Assembly (NCBI RefSeq): GCF_050016015.1
Contig: NZ_JBNHEQ010000249.1
Location: 1-64,000, forward strand
DNA from: Trichodesmium sp002260545
Lineage (GTDB): Bacteria > Cyanobacteriota > Cyanobacteriia > Cyanobacteriales > Microcoleaceae
Reading direction: 5' to 3'
Length of the DNA: 64,000 nt
Both the position numbers and the translations under genes were made by a program. A model generated the notes under the pieces. It made no database searches. It was not told the origin of the DNA and saw only the letters and a program-made list of their open reading frames with translations. Below are positions 33,522 through 42,510 of this stretch, one piece after another. Position 1 is the first letter of the stretch, and every line of letters starts with the position of its first letter.

Positions 33522-34366
33522 TGCACTTAATTATTATATTTTTGGCTCTAGGTTTAGCTTATGGTCTGAGATGTGTGGATTTTTTCATTTCTCCTCATTG
33601 GTTAGTCCGTTGGCAGCGCTCTTTACTATTATTTATTTCTCCGCCCTTACTTTTAATCGCAACGGCCATTGCAGTGATTTGTATGGGGCCTCAAGGAGAA
33701 ATGTTGGGATTCTCAACTGGATGGGTTAGTTATGTATTGGCCTGGGGTTTTTGCGGATGGACAGTTATTTGGGGTTTGATTTTAGGTTATCAAGGCTGGC
33801 GGTCTGTACAAAAGGTTGATGATTATCCTCAAATAAATATTAAAGGTAAGTCTGTATTTTTACTTGATAATCCAATTTTATTTAGTGCGCAAATAGGGTT
33901 TTGGAATTCTAAGTTAGTTGTTAGTAAAGGTCTTGTAGAAAGATTAAACTCCGAGCAACTTTATGCAGTTTTAAATCACGAACAAGCTCACTATTATTAT
34001 CGAGATACTTTTTGGTTTTTCTGGTTAGGTTGGTTGGGAAAAATAGTTCCTTTTTTACCAAATACGGAAGTTCTATGGCAGGAACTTTTGACTCTACGAG
34101 AAATTCGTGCAGACCAGTGGGCAAAAAAACAAGTAGATGGGTTATTGTTGGCGGAGACTTTGTTATTAATGGTGAGCGATCGCTTCACTGAAACAAATAA
34201 CTTTTATGCAGCATTTAGTTGTACAACTCCCCCGAACCGTTTGACAGAAAGAATAGATTACTTATTAGCAGAACCAGATTTTTCTATACAGCGAAATAAT
34301 TACTGGTTTTGGAGTTGGATATTGTTGAATTTTTTACCTTTAATTAGTATGTTCTTTCATCATTGA
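33521..34366 (+). CDS. petP: PetP, BlaR1-like M56 membrane metalloprotease
   Basis: A 281-residue membrane protease. Hydrophobic helices lie near 1-20, 32-55 and 63-88, plus 160-180 and the C-terminus. The zinc motif is HEQAH at 153-157, with E in LREIRADQWA as likely third ligand. No extracellular beta-lactam sensor domain is present, unlike BlaR1. Known role in Synechocystis: needed, with copper, for PetR breakdown, which releases petE and shuts off petJ. It begins inside the petR stop codon, the tightest coupling possible. Confidence 0.88.
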   Translation: MHLIIIFLALGLAYGLRCVDFFISPHWLVRWQRSLLLFISPPLLLIATAIAVICMGPQGEMLGFSTGWVSYVLAWGFCGWTVIWGLILGYQGWRSVQKVDDYPQINIKGKSVFLLDNPILFSAQIGFWNSKLVVSKGLVERLNSEQLYAVLNHEQAHYYYRDTFWFFWLGWLGKIVPFLPNTEVLWQELLTLREIRADQWAKKQVDGLLLAETLLLMVSDRFTETNNFYAAFSCTTPPNRLTERIDYLLAEPDFSIQRNNYWFWSWILLNFLPLISMFFHH

Positions 34367-34712
34367 CATCCTGCTCCACAAAACCTGTTGGTCGTAATGA
34401 GTAAAATACGTTGTACTGCATCAGTCCTCGTAAGCTATATTGGTAATATATTATGCAAAATTTGCTACAGAAAATTGCAGATATATAAGGTATACAAAGG
34501 TATATACAAGTTTTCAATAAAACCTGAAAAGGTCGGGTGGCGTCAAAAAAGGCGTTGCTGAAACACGGTATGAAATTCCTAAATTTATAATAGACCTTTC
34601 CGATAATTAATTTCAAACCTTTGTAAGACTTGGGTAAAAACTTAATTTCCGGAGATGTCTAATGTATAAATCAGATCTGTTTCTTGTTTAACTGGCGTGG
34701 AAGTATAGCTAT
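34367..34712. other. intergenic region with degenerate family C sequence
   Basis: CTGCTCCACAAAACCTGTTGGTC..GTAATGAGTAAAATACGTTGTACTGC at 34371-34420 parallels the interior of family C copy 3 (49340-49402). No gene is seen. Confidence 0.5.
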
Positions 34713-35975
34713 ATGAAAAACTTTGTTGCCAGTGATTTTTCAATTTTAATAGTTGACTATCATCCAGAAAATCTTAAACTATTAGGAAATGTTTTAGTCA
34801 AGGCAGGCTATAACCTAAATTTTGCTACAAATTGTCAAGAAGCTAGACAGAAAATTAGTCATTTACACCCAAACCTAATTCTGTTTGATTTGAAAGTAGC
34901 AGAAGATAATGGATGTGGGGTATGTCATCAACTTCAAGAGGATTTAAAACATCAACATATCCCAATGATTTTTATGACTGTCAATAAAGAACGAAAATAT
35001 TTGAATTATAATTTTGAGTTAGGAGTAATTGATTATCTACAAAAACCGTTTGACTATGAAGAAGTTTTAGCTAAGGTAAAAACTCATTTAATTATCAAAC
35101 AAAAATCTGATGAGTTAAAGGAAAGTGAAGCTAAATTAAATACAATAATTACTCATCTGTATGATGGTATTTTAATTATCGATCGACATGGAGTAGTGAA
35201 ATTTGCTAATCCAGCAGCAGCAAGAATATTTGGTCAACCTTTAGAAGCACTTTTAAACCATAGTTTGGGCATACCAATATTAACTTCTGACAAAGCACTA
35301 TTAGACTTTATTCATCCCAATGGTAAATTAGGGGTAGCAGAAATAACTGTAGGAAAAACAGAATGGCAGGGAGAAACTGTTGATATTATCTGCTTAAGAG
35401 ATGTTAGCGATCGCCAAAAAGTTATGGAAGAATTAGAAGTAGCTTTAACTAAACAAAAAGAATTATCTGAAGAATTAGAAAAACAGGCGACAACAGATGG
35501 GTTAACAAACATTTATAACCGTCGTCAAATTATGAAATTAGCTGCACAAGAGTTTGACCGATCTATTCGTTATCAACATCCTTTTTCTATATTAATGATG
35601 GATATTGATAAATTCAAAATAATTAATGATACTTACGGACATCAAATAGGCGATCGAGTGATTATTGAAATGGTTAAAGCGGTATTAAAAAATATCCGTA
35701 AAGTAGATATTTTGGGGCGTTTGGGAGGAGATGAATTTATGGCTATCCTACCAGAAACTAATCAGAAGCAAGCAGTAGAAGTAGCAGAAAGGATATGCTT
35801 GGGTATGAGAGAGATAGAAATTACATTTGAAGCAGAGATAATTAAAGTTTACACAAGTATTGGCGTAGCAAGTTACAGTGAAGAAATAATAAATTTAGAG
35901 GACATGATTAGTTATGCCGACAAGGCGTTGTATCAAGCTAAAAGAGGAGGCCGTAATCAATTTTGTACTGTATAA
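34713..35975 (+). CDS. REC-PAS-GGDEF response regulator diguanylate cyclase
   Basis: A 420-residue cytoplasmic protein that should make cyclic di-GMP when its receiver is phosphorylated. Receiver 8-130 has LFDLKVAEDNG around the phospho-acceptor. PAS 140-245, a coiled linker (245-265), then GGDEF 265-418. The active-site motif GGDEF is intact at 338-342, and the inhibitory I-site RKVD (329-332) sits exactly five residues before it, so product inhibition is likely. Cyclic di-GMP typically controls motility, adhesion and exopolysaccharide. The profilin-like gene starts 105 bp downstream, but no functional link is shown. Confidence 0.93.
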   Translation: MKNFVASDFSILIVDYHPENLKLLGNVLVKAGYNLNFATNCQEARQKISHLHPNLILFDLKVAEDNGCGVCHQLQEDLKHQHIPMIFMTVNKERKYLNYNFELGVIDYLQKPFDYEEVLAKVKTHLIIKQKSDELKESEAKLNTIITHLYDGILIIDRHGVVKFANPAAARIFGQPLEALLNHSLGIPILTSDKALLDFIHPNGKLGVAEITVGKTEWQGETVDIICLRDVSDRQKVMEELEVALTKQKELSEELEKQATTDGLTNIYNRRQIMKLAAQEFDRSIRYQHPFSILMMDIDKFKIINDTYGHQIGDRVIIEMVKAVLKNIRKVDILGRLGGDEFMAILPETNQKQAVEVAERICLGMREIEITFEAEIIKVYTSIGVASYSEEIINLEDMISYADKALYQAKRGGRNQFCTV

Positions 35976-36064
35976 CTAATTAGGGTTTACTGAATAAATA
36001 TAGAACTTTATTGGTAGTATGAATAAAAAATTTGCCCTGAGTTACATAAAATTACACGCTAAAA

Positions 36065-36080
36065 GAAAAAGGGGGTTTTT
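36065..36080 (+). promoter_or_regulatory. ribosome-binding site of the profilin-like gene
   Basis: AAAAGGGGG lies about 5 nt before the ATG at 36081, a good purine-rich site that supports translation of this unusual gene. Confidence 0.6.
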
Positions 36081-36422
36081 ATGTCCTGGGATAGCTATAT
36101 CGACAATTTAATTGGCCAAACTAAAGATGCTTCAGGAAATACTCATGCTGACAAAGCTTGTATTATTGGTCTTGATGGCGGTGCTAAGTGGACTACAGAT
36201 GCTCATCCTCATGCTCTGAAACTTTCGACTGGGGAAACTGTAAATATTGCTGGGTGCTTTAAATCCAAAGATTTTTCTGAATTTATGGCTAGTGGTATTG
36301 TTGCTGAAGGTGTGGAATACCAATTTCTCAGAGAAGAAGATGGGAAAGTAGTGTTTGGGAAAAAGAAATACGAAGGTGCAATTACGCTTCAGGCATCCAA
36401 AACAGCTATCTTCAATAATTAA
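36081..36422 (+). CDS. profilin-like protein, C-terminally short
   Basis: 113 residues that read as a eukaryotic-type profilin. The N-terminus MSWDSYIDNLIG has the W3 and Y6 used for poly-proline binding. ACIIGLDGGAKW (about 26-37) matches the conserved (A/C)IIG.DG..W segment. VEYQFLREEDGKVVFGKKK then GAITLQASKTAI match the last strands before the C-terminal helix. The wording recalls invertebrate profilins. It stops at FNN, about 25-30 residues early, so the C-terminal helix that completes the poly-proline site is missing. The final AAT AAT TAA is the first unit of an AATAATT heptad. Profilin with actin is known as a transferred pair in Microcystis; no eukaryote-type actin is in this window. 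Confidence 0.82.
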   Translation: MSWDSYIDNLIGQTKDASGNTHADKACIIGLDGGAKWTTDAHPHALKLSTGETVNIAGCFKSKDFSEFMASGIVAEGVEYQFLREEDGKVVFGKKKYEGAITLQASKTAIFNN

Positions 36423-36530
36423 TAATTAATAATTAATTATTGAAAATAAGAGGATTGGTTAAAAGGGAAATTTTTTTCTTTTTTCTCCTTGAAAGGAGAG
36501 GCTTTAAACCCTTATTTTTCCGTAATTGCC
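36414..36530. repeat. AATAATT heptads and family F element ending the profilin-like gene
   Basis: Three AATAATT units (36414-36434) and an inverted AATTATT lead into AGAGGATTGG, a T-rich link and CCTTGAAAGGAGAGGC (family F second hairpin). The repeat begins within the last codons of the profilin-like gene. Confidence 0.85.
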
Positions 36531-36835
36531 CATTGTCCCGAAGGCGGTCAACAAGGAAATACTAATATAGCACTACGCAAATAGGTTAGGACGTTTATAA
36601 ATGCTCAAACGAGCGTCAGGGATTACTTTTGAATTTTGAATTTTGAATTTTGACTTGCGCGTAGCGCTATAAAGGAGTGGCTGTAATTGCAGAGTATCTC
36701 GAAAGTATCGGTATGTAACCACCATGGTATAAGAGCAGCATGACTTAGGAAATTGCCTCTACAACGGTTGTAGTCAAGGACTATCGCTATAAACAAATAG
36801 ACTTTTTCAGCAAACTCCAATAAATAATAGTATAT
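36531..36835. repeat. family G element 3 and remaining intergenic DNA
   Basis: 36565-36670 has ends ATATAGCACTACGC and GCGTAGCGCTAT. The interior holds a GAATTTT-type run (TTGAATTT repeated near 36628-36652). The rest shows no gene and no recognisable profilin remnant. Confidence 0.75.
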
Positions 36836-37453
36836 CTACGCCGCAGCTAATAATTTTTTGGGTCTTTTCTGATGCTGTAAACTGTACATATGTTCAAACA
36901 ATTTCCAACAGTATTCTTCAGAAAGTCCACAAGTTATTGCACCTCGAAGTACAACATTAAAATACCAATCATTAGGAGCTAGTTCCTGGGGTAATTTATC
37001 TACAACTACATAGGTATTAACTTCACTATATAATTTACCTTGACAAGATACTTCAATTTTTTCTGGTCGATAACCACCGCAGTGAATTTGTTTAATAAAA
37101 TCGAACTTTACAGTCTCTCTTTCATCTAGGCGATCGCGCAACCTCAAAGGTAAATTATAAAGCACTCCTTCCACAGTAGAATTTGGGCTTTTTACCACAT
37201 CTAATGCTCCACAATTACGCTTTTCTGAATAACGATAAAATCCAAGTTTGTATCCTTTAAGTTTCGCTGGACCAATAACATAGGGATGAGTATTTTCACC
37301 TAAAGTTCGTTTTAAATCAACAGGACACATACAGGAACCATAAGCAAAATAGTAAAACTTTTTCTCTTTAGAAATTAACTTGTTCATCTTAATTTTTGAC
37401 TGGGGAATTTGAGTTAGTATATCTTTAATTCCAGAAATATTTAACTGGAACAT
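36836..37453 (-). CDS. gamma-glutamylcyclotransferase-like (AIG2/GGCT fold) protein
   Basis: A 205-residue protein with FYYFAYGSCM at about 32-41, the substrate-binding YGSxM loop of the GGCT-like fold. LKGYKLGFYRYSEKR..GALDVVKSPNSTVEGVLYNLP follows, typical of the family. Enzymes of this fold release 5-oxoproline from gamma-glutamyl peptides or act on related amines. The Glu expected for catalysis is probably among LDERE near 118. Residues 1-30 are poorly conserved in type, and a Met at residue 23 (MNKLISKEKK) may be the true start. Confidence 0.75.
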   Translation of the reverse strand: MFQLNISGIKDILTQIPQSKIKMNKLISKEKKFYYFAYGSCMCPVDLKRTLGENTHPYVIGPAKLKGYKLGFYRYSEKRNCGALDVVKSPNSTVEGVLYNLPLRLRDRLDERETVKFDFIKQIHCGGYRPEKIEVSCQGKLYSEVNTYVVVDKLPQELAPNDWYFNVVLRGAITCGLSEEYCWKLFEHMYSLQHQKRPKKLLAAA

Positions 37454-37536
37454 TATAAGGCAAGCTATGCCTAAAAAAATTACATCTTTTAAGCTTCGCT
37501 CAAATAATATTGAAATATTTTCGTTAGTAATAAATC

Positions 37537-39363
37537 TTAACTTTTACTATCTGCAACTTCTGTAGGCAAACAAACAGTAAAAGTAGAACCCAAAGAAACT
37601 TTACTATCAACAGTAATATTCCCACCCATCATTTGACAAAAACGTTGACTAATTGCTAATCCTAAACCAGTTCCCTCATATTGACGGGTAGTTGATTCAT
37701 CAGATTGGGTAAAGGGTTTAAACAAATACTTAATCTGATCTAAACTCATACCGACACCATTATCAGTCACACAAATTACAATTTTATCTCTTTGACGACT
37801 TACTCTTAAGTTAATTTCACCTTGATGTGTAAACTTAGCAGAATTACTGAGTAGATTAGATATAATTTGTTGCACTTTAATTGGGTCTGCATACATAATA
37901 CCAATATCTTCTACTCCTTCTACTTTCAAAATATTGCCATTTTTAACTACTAAAGGTTCCACTGATTTGACTACATTTTTGATTAAAGATGATAAATTAA
38001 AATCTTCCAAATATAACTTCATTTTATTAGCTTCTATTTTGGAAATATCAATAATTTCTTGAATCATTTTTAATAACTTTTGACTTTCAAAACGAATTTT
38101 GTTTAAGTCATTAGTTAAATCTTGGTAGCCCAAATCATTAATTTCTTCATGCAATAAATCCCCATAGCCAATAATCGCATTTAAAGGTGTTTTTAATTCG
38201 TGACTAATATTAGCTAAAAATCTACTTTTTGCTTGGTTGGCAGCTTCTGCAGCTTCTTTTGCTAACTCTAGTTCTAATTGTATATGTCGGCGTTCGGTAA
38301 TATCATGAAATGTGGAAACTACTGCTTCTATATTTTCTTCTCTATCCACTACGGGACTAATAATATATTCATAATCTATTTCCCCTTTTCTTGTGGAAAA
38401 ACATCCTTCTGATTTGACAGATTTACCAGTAGTGAAAACTTTTTTTATTTGTTCATCGAACTCTTGAATAATTTCTTTTGAAAAACCTAGTTCTGTTGCT
38501 GTTTTACCAATCATATCATTAGGCTTCATGCCTAGAGATTCTGCTCCAGTTAGACTTACATAAGTATATTTTCCGGAGGAATCAAAAAGATAAATTGGAT
38601 CTACAGAAGCATTGAGAATACTATCAACTGTTCTCGCGTGTTGTGATAGTTCATTAGCCATTTTCTCTGCCATTTTATTAGCCTGAGTTTTGGCACTCAT
38701 TTCCATTTTGAGCTGTTCATTTAGTTGTTTTAAACAAATAGTACGTTCTGCTACTCTATTTTCCAGCTCTTCATTCAGGTTAGCTAACAATATTTGAAGT
38801 TCTTTACGGTAATTGATATTTGTAGATATACTACCAATTGCATAGAGACAACCATCTAAATTATAAAGTGGAAATTTGGTGGAAATATAAGAGTTATATC
38901 CATTTTTATCAGGTAAAATTTCTTCGACTGTTAAACATTTTTTTGATTCTGTAACTATTTGATTTATGTGACTAGAATTTTCTGCAATTTCTCTGGAAAA
39001 AAAATCATAGTTAGTTTTGCCAATAACTTGGTCTTTTGCTAGATTAAAAGTTTCTTGAAAATGACGATTTATTAAAATATATTTTCCTTCTATATCTTGA
39101 ATATGAATAATTGCTGTAGAGTTATCTATAATTGCTTCTAAGATTCCTTGTTTTTTTTCTAATTCTAGCTTTTCCTCTTGGTAAATTTTAAGTTCTTCTT
39201 GTAATTCTTGGTTGTTTTTTTTAAGTTTTTTAATTTTTCTTTCCAGATTTATAAATCTCAAAAAAAAATTCCTGAGAAAATGATTTATTAGTAGGAAAAA
39301 TATAATTGATATAATGATTAATAGAAACAACATTGTGATTATCAATCTTAGTTTAAAATTCAC
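37537..39363 (-). CDS. membrane-anchored PAS-PAS sensor histidine kinase
   Basis: A 608-residue sensor kinase. One strong transmembrane helix (about 5-28) is followed by a charged coiled coil (38-72), PAS 1 (75-190), a second coiled coil (190-245), PAS 2 (245-365), HisKA (380-445, H388 in ISHELKTPLNA) and HATPase_c (490-602, GTGLGLAISQ). It has no periplasmic sensor loop, so sensing is probably by the cytoplasmic PAS domains. It has no fused receiver. Its response regulator is not adjacent; the REC-PAS-GGDEF protein 1.6 kb away on the other strand is one candidate, unproven. Confidence 0.92.
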   Translation of the reverse strand: MNFKLRLIITMLFLLIIISIIFFLLINHFLRNFFLRFINLERKIKKLKKNNQELQEELKIYQEEKLELEKKQGILEAIIDNSTAIIHIQDIEGKYILINRHFQETFNLAKDQVIGKTNYDFFSREIAENSSHINQIVTESKKCLTVEEILPDKNGYNSYISTKFPLYNLDGCLYAIGSISTNINYRKELQILLANLNEELENRVAERTICLKQLNEQLKMEMSAKTQANKMAEKMANELSQHARTVDSILNASVDPIYLFDSSGKYTYVSLTGAESLGMKPNDMIGKTATELGFSKEIIQEFDEQIKKVFTTGKSVKSEGCFSTRKGEIDYEYIISPVVDREENIEAVVSTFHDITERRHIQLELELAKEAAEAANQAKSRFLANISHELKTPLNAIIGYGDLLHEEINDLGYQDLTNDLNKIRFESQKLLKMIQEIIDISKIEANKMKLYLEDFNLSSLIKNVVKSVEPLVVKNGNILKVEGVEDIGIMYADPIKVQQIISNLLSNSAKFTHQGEINLRVSRQRDKIVICVTDNGVGMSLDQIKYLFKPFTQSDESTTRQYEGTGLGLAISQRFCQMMGGNITVDSKVSLGSTFTVCLPTEVADSKS

Positions 39364-40191
39364 TGCAAGTTAGGGAATAAGTGATAGAGATAGAAGCTGC
39401 TATCAATTCAAGCAAGGTAGAAAATTTTCAAAACTACGTTAAAAATACTATTCAAAACATTTCTTCACTCTTAATTTGATAAGTTCCTGATTTCTTATAT
39501 AACTTTTCTCACCCTTTTTCATTAATTGATGATGGATAATTACCTCCCCAACAATGGATAATGAAAACTCTCTCTAATTATCAATTATCCATTATCCATT
39601 GGTGAGGTACAGTTGTTTTTCTTTTTTTCTGTTAACTGTTCCCTATTCCCTATTCACTGTTCCCTATTCCCTATTCACTATTCCCTAAAGCCTAAAACTT
39701 TGTACCTCACCAGATAAAAATTGCTATAGCAGTCTTTACTACTACGATACTTAATCATCTAAATCTAGAAAAATCAACTGAAAGTGTATCCATTTTAGAT
39801 GCAAAATTTTTCCTACAATATAGGATAATTTTTACTTCTTAATAGATTCACAAACAATTAATCTTAGATTTGGGTGAATAATTAGTAAATTTACAAAAGT
39901 ATCTGATTAAAAAAATTCATTAAATTTACCGAAATAATTAATAATTAAACAATTAAATAATTAGATCATTCACGCCTTGAAGCCTCCCCTTTCAAGGGGA
40001 AAAAAATAAATCTTTTCCTTATTCGTCAATCCTCTCCCTAAAAGGGAGAGGTAATTATCAATTATCAATTATCAATTATCAATTATCAATTATCAATTAA
40101 TGAATTATCTTGTTGATTTTCGTAAATTATTGTAGCGATACACCTGATATTCTCTATATATCTTTATAATCTAACACAATATCTCAAAAAT
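39364..40191. other. 828-bp gene-free interval with heptads and family F element
   Basis: Contains GATAATT-type repeats (39530-39600), a run of TTCCCTA/TTCACTG heptads (39638-39690), a plain AT-rich stretch (39700-39945), an inverted family F element (39950-40051) and about seven AATTATC heptads (40052-40099). No gene is seen. Confidence 0.75.
40052..40099. repeat. heptad repeat (AATTATC)n
   Basis: Almost seven uninterrupted copies at the left-hand end of the inverted family F element, showing that the heptad array belongs to that family. Confidence 0.92.
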
Positions 40192-41307
40192 TTAGTCCCA
40201 CAACCGACGACCAGATGTACCCTTAAATCTCTGATGGGTATCTTTCAATAAACTTGGTATATCCAATTTTTCCGGACATCTGGGTAAACACTCCCCACAT
40301 TCAGTACATCGGTTGCCTTTCTTACCAGGAAACCAATGACCAGCATTTTCAAACATTCCGTATCTATATTTACCGAAACTTGTCATATCATAAGCTATAC
40401 CCAAATTCCTTAATCTCAGGACTTCTGGAATATTAATATCCTCTGGACAAGGTAAACAAGCATAACATTGGCTACATTTATCCGTTCCTAACCTTTGTAA
40501 AGCTTCAGTTTCCAAACGCTGAAATATTTCTGTTTCCTGAGAAGTTAGAGGTTGTGTGCGATCGCTCATAGTCAAAGGCCATTCTAATTCTTGTGGCCTA
40601 GCGGCACCCACACTCAAAGTTGTAATTCTAGGATCGCTTAATAAAAATCGATAATTTAATTCCAGTGGAGAAAAAGGCTGACACAACTCCTGAAGAGTAG
40701 GAGGTGGTGTGTATAGCTGTCCACCTTTATCTGCTGGAGAAATAATAAAAATGCCCATATCTTTTTGGTGGGCTAACTCCACTGCGGGAGCATGACGTTG
40801 GAAAAAGTAGTAGTAATGTAAATTAATAAATTGAAAAAAGTCTGTATTAATAGCTGCTAAGATTACTTCTAAAGGAGCATGAGTTGAGAAACCAATATTT
40901 TTGACTCGCCCATCATCTATCAGCTTCTGAAACGCCCTAATGCTATGATGGGTAATTTCTAAATGTTCCCAAGTATTAATGCCATGAATAGCTAGACAGT
41001 CTAAATAGTCAATATTTAGATTTTCCAATGATTCATCTATACAACTTTCTATAGCATTAACATCTTTTGTCGGTGTAATTTTTGTTGTTATATAAAGTTT
41101 GGCACGCTCCAACCCAGATACCAAAGCTGAACCCAGGTACTTTTCACTTTTACCATAACCTCTAGCTGTTTCAATATGGTTAATACCCATATCTACAGCT
41201 TGTCGTATTGTTTGCACAGCATTTTCCTCAGATACCAAGTATCGCATAGTACCCAAGGAAAAAACTGAGAGGTTTAAGTTGGTTTTGCCAAACCTGCGGT
41301 AATGCAC
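40192..41307 (-). CDS. aldo/keto reductase with C-terminal [4Fe-4S] ferredoxin domain
   Basis: 371 residues. Residues 1-265 are an AKR TIM barrel with catalytic Y51 (ARGYGKSEKYLG), K76 and H108. The usual catalytic-tetrad Asp is E46 here (HIETARGYG). Residues 270-360 hold two cysteine sets, C278/C281/C284/C287 and C334/C337/C340/C344, the latter a classic CxxCxxCxxxCP. The pairing of an NADPH oxidoreductase with Fe-S clusters suggests electron exchange with ferredoxin, but the substrate is unknown. It stands alone between intergenic regions. Confidence 0.9.
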   Translation of the reverse strand: MHYRRFGKTNLNLSVFSLGTMRYLVSEENAVQTIRQAVDMGINHIETARGYGKSEKYLGSALVSGLERAKLYITTKITPTKDVNAIESCIDESLENLNIDYLDCLAIHGINTWEHLEITHHSIRAFQKLIDDGRVKNIGFSTHAPLEVILAAINTDFFQFINLHYYYFFQRHAPAVELAHQKDMGIFIISPADKGGQLYTPPPTLQELCQPFSPLELNYRFLLSDPRITTLSVGAARPQELEWPLTMSDRTQPLTSQETEIFQRLETEALQRLGTDKCSQCYACLPCPEDINIPEVLRLRNLGIAYDMTSFGKYRYGMFENAGHWFPGKKGNRCTECGECLPRCPEKLDIPSLLKDTHQRFKGTSGRRLWD

Positions 41308-41733
41308 TTGTATATTTTAGTTTTTACTTTTTACTTTTTAGTTTTTACTTTTAGTTAATTAGCGATCAAAACAAAGGGCGCGGATATGACTAAATGCTAT
41401 TTGTGTTTTTGTCGGCGCAAAGCATCCTCTAGAGAACCATCAATGTACGGAAATACTTCTGACTTCTGAACTTTGCGCCTTCTGACTTGCGGGTAACACT
41501 ATAGCGATCGCTCTGAAAACCTATAATTAACAAATATAATAGTGGTTTGCCCGTAATTTTAGTACATAAAACCACCTAGAATCTGGCTAATATAGAAAGG
41601 GATAATAGGAAAACTAATAGCCAACGAGCATACTAACTTTGGCTAAGTATTTCCAATAGGGTGCTTAACCTTTTACCTAAATAAATTTTTTTTTGGATTT
41701 TTATTTTTGAATTTTTATTTGTGCGAAACAGTA
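41308..41733. other. intergenic region
   Basis: TTTTTACTTTTTAG-type direct repeats just upstream of the reductase gene (41321-41352) and a fragment resembling a family G end (GGTAACACTATAGCG at 41491). No gene is seen. Confidence 0.6.
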
Positions 41734-42240
41734 TCAAGATAGTTCACCAGTGCTAGTTCCACCACGTTTAATTAAATCTTCAGGGCGAAGTTTTGACACA
41801 AAATCCCGAAATGCTTGCCTTTCAGCCTCATCTGCATCTCGATCTACAGGGATAGAAGCATCTGCTACTACCTCTTCCATCACCCATATAGGGCTATTTG
41901 TGCGAAGGGCAATAGAGATAGCATCACTAGGGCGGGCATCAATTTCTTTTTTAGCTTCCCCTTGTTTCACGATTAGCACTGCATAGAAAGTATTATCTTG
42001 CAATGAGTGAATTACCACTTTTTCCAGAACCCCATTAAGTGATTCTAGAATACTGACCGTAAGGTCGTGAGTCAATGGACGTGGTGGTTGATGGTTTTCC
42101 AAAGCGCTAATAATTGCCTTGGCCTGATCTTGACCTATATAGATAGGCAAGGCACGTCGCTCTGTACTATCTCTTAACAATACAATCGGATTGCGTGTTG
42201 CTGCATCCAATGCTATTCCAGCGACTTTCATTTCAATCAT
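41734..42240 (-). CDS. bifunctional nuclease (BFN/DUF151) family protein
   Basis: 168 residues matching the BFN domain: MIEMKVAGIALD at the start, PIVLLRD, LPIYIGQDQAKAI (about 31-43), PRPLTHDL and DARPSDAISIALR (about 101-113). Plant members were reported as bifunctional nucleases in defence; the bacterial role is unsettled. It is divergent from riboflavin synthase with 270 bp between, an arrangement I recall from other cyanobacteria. The C-terminal 30 residues are charged and variable. Confidence 0.9.
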   Translation of the reverse strand: MIEMKVAGIALDAATRNPIVLLRDSTERRALPIYIGQDQAKAIISALENHQPPRPLTHDLTVSILESLNGVLEKVVIHSLQDNTFYAVLIVKQGEAKKEIDARPSDAISIALRTNSPIWVMEEVVADASIPVDRDADEAERQAFRDFVSKLRPEDLIKRGGTSTGELS

Positions 42241-42510
42241 CGACTCGGCCTCATTTTATAATTATTTTTACAGTCTGTATACGATATAAATGATTATAGG
42301 TAAGGAACAACTGGATTTTAATCTGGCTTGATATTTACCTATATTAATTATTTTTACATTTATTGATTATGTTCTATCTTTTCCCATGTATGGTGTCTAC
42401 GTTAACTCATAGCTCACCAGATGATATAGATAACCTAATCTTAAGCCCAGTATTGCTGTAAATGTTCAGAAAATTTAACTAAATTTTAATTATTAATCAG
42501 AGGAAAAACA
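42241..42510. other. divergent promoter region of BFN and ribE genes
   Basis: AT-rich, with no FMN riboswitch-like conserved blocks seen upstream of ribE. GAGGAAAAACA just before 42511 is the likely ribosome-binding site for the GTG start. Confidence 0.5.

Noticed and set aside
34344..34616. 90-residue minus-strand frame after petP
   Set aside because: It lies in degenerate family C sequence and overlaps the petP end; no start context.
42241..42510. FMN riboswitch upstream of riboflavin synthase
   Set aside because: None of the conserved FMN-aptamer blocks is visible, and the leader is short and AT-rich.
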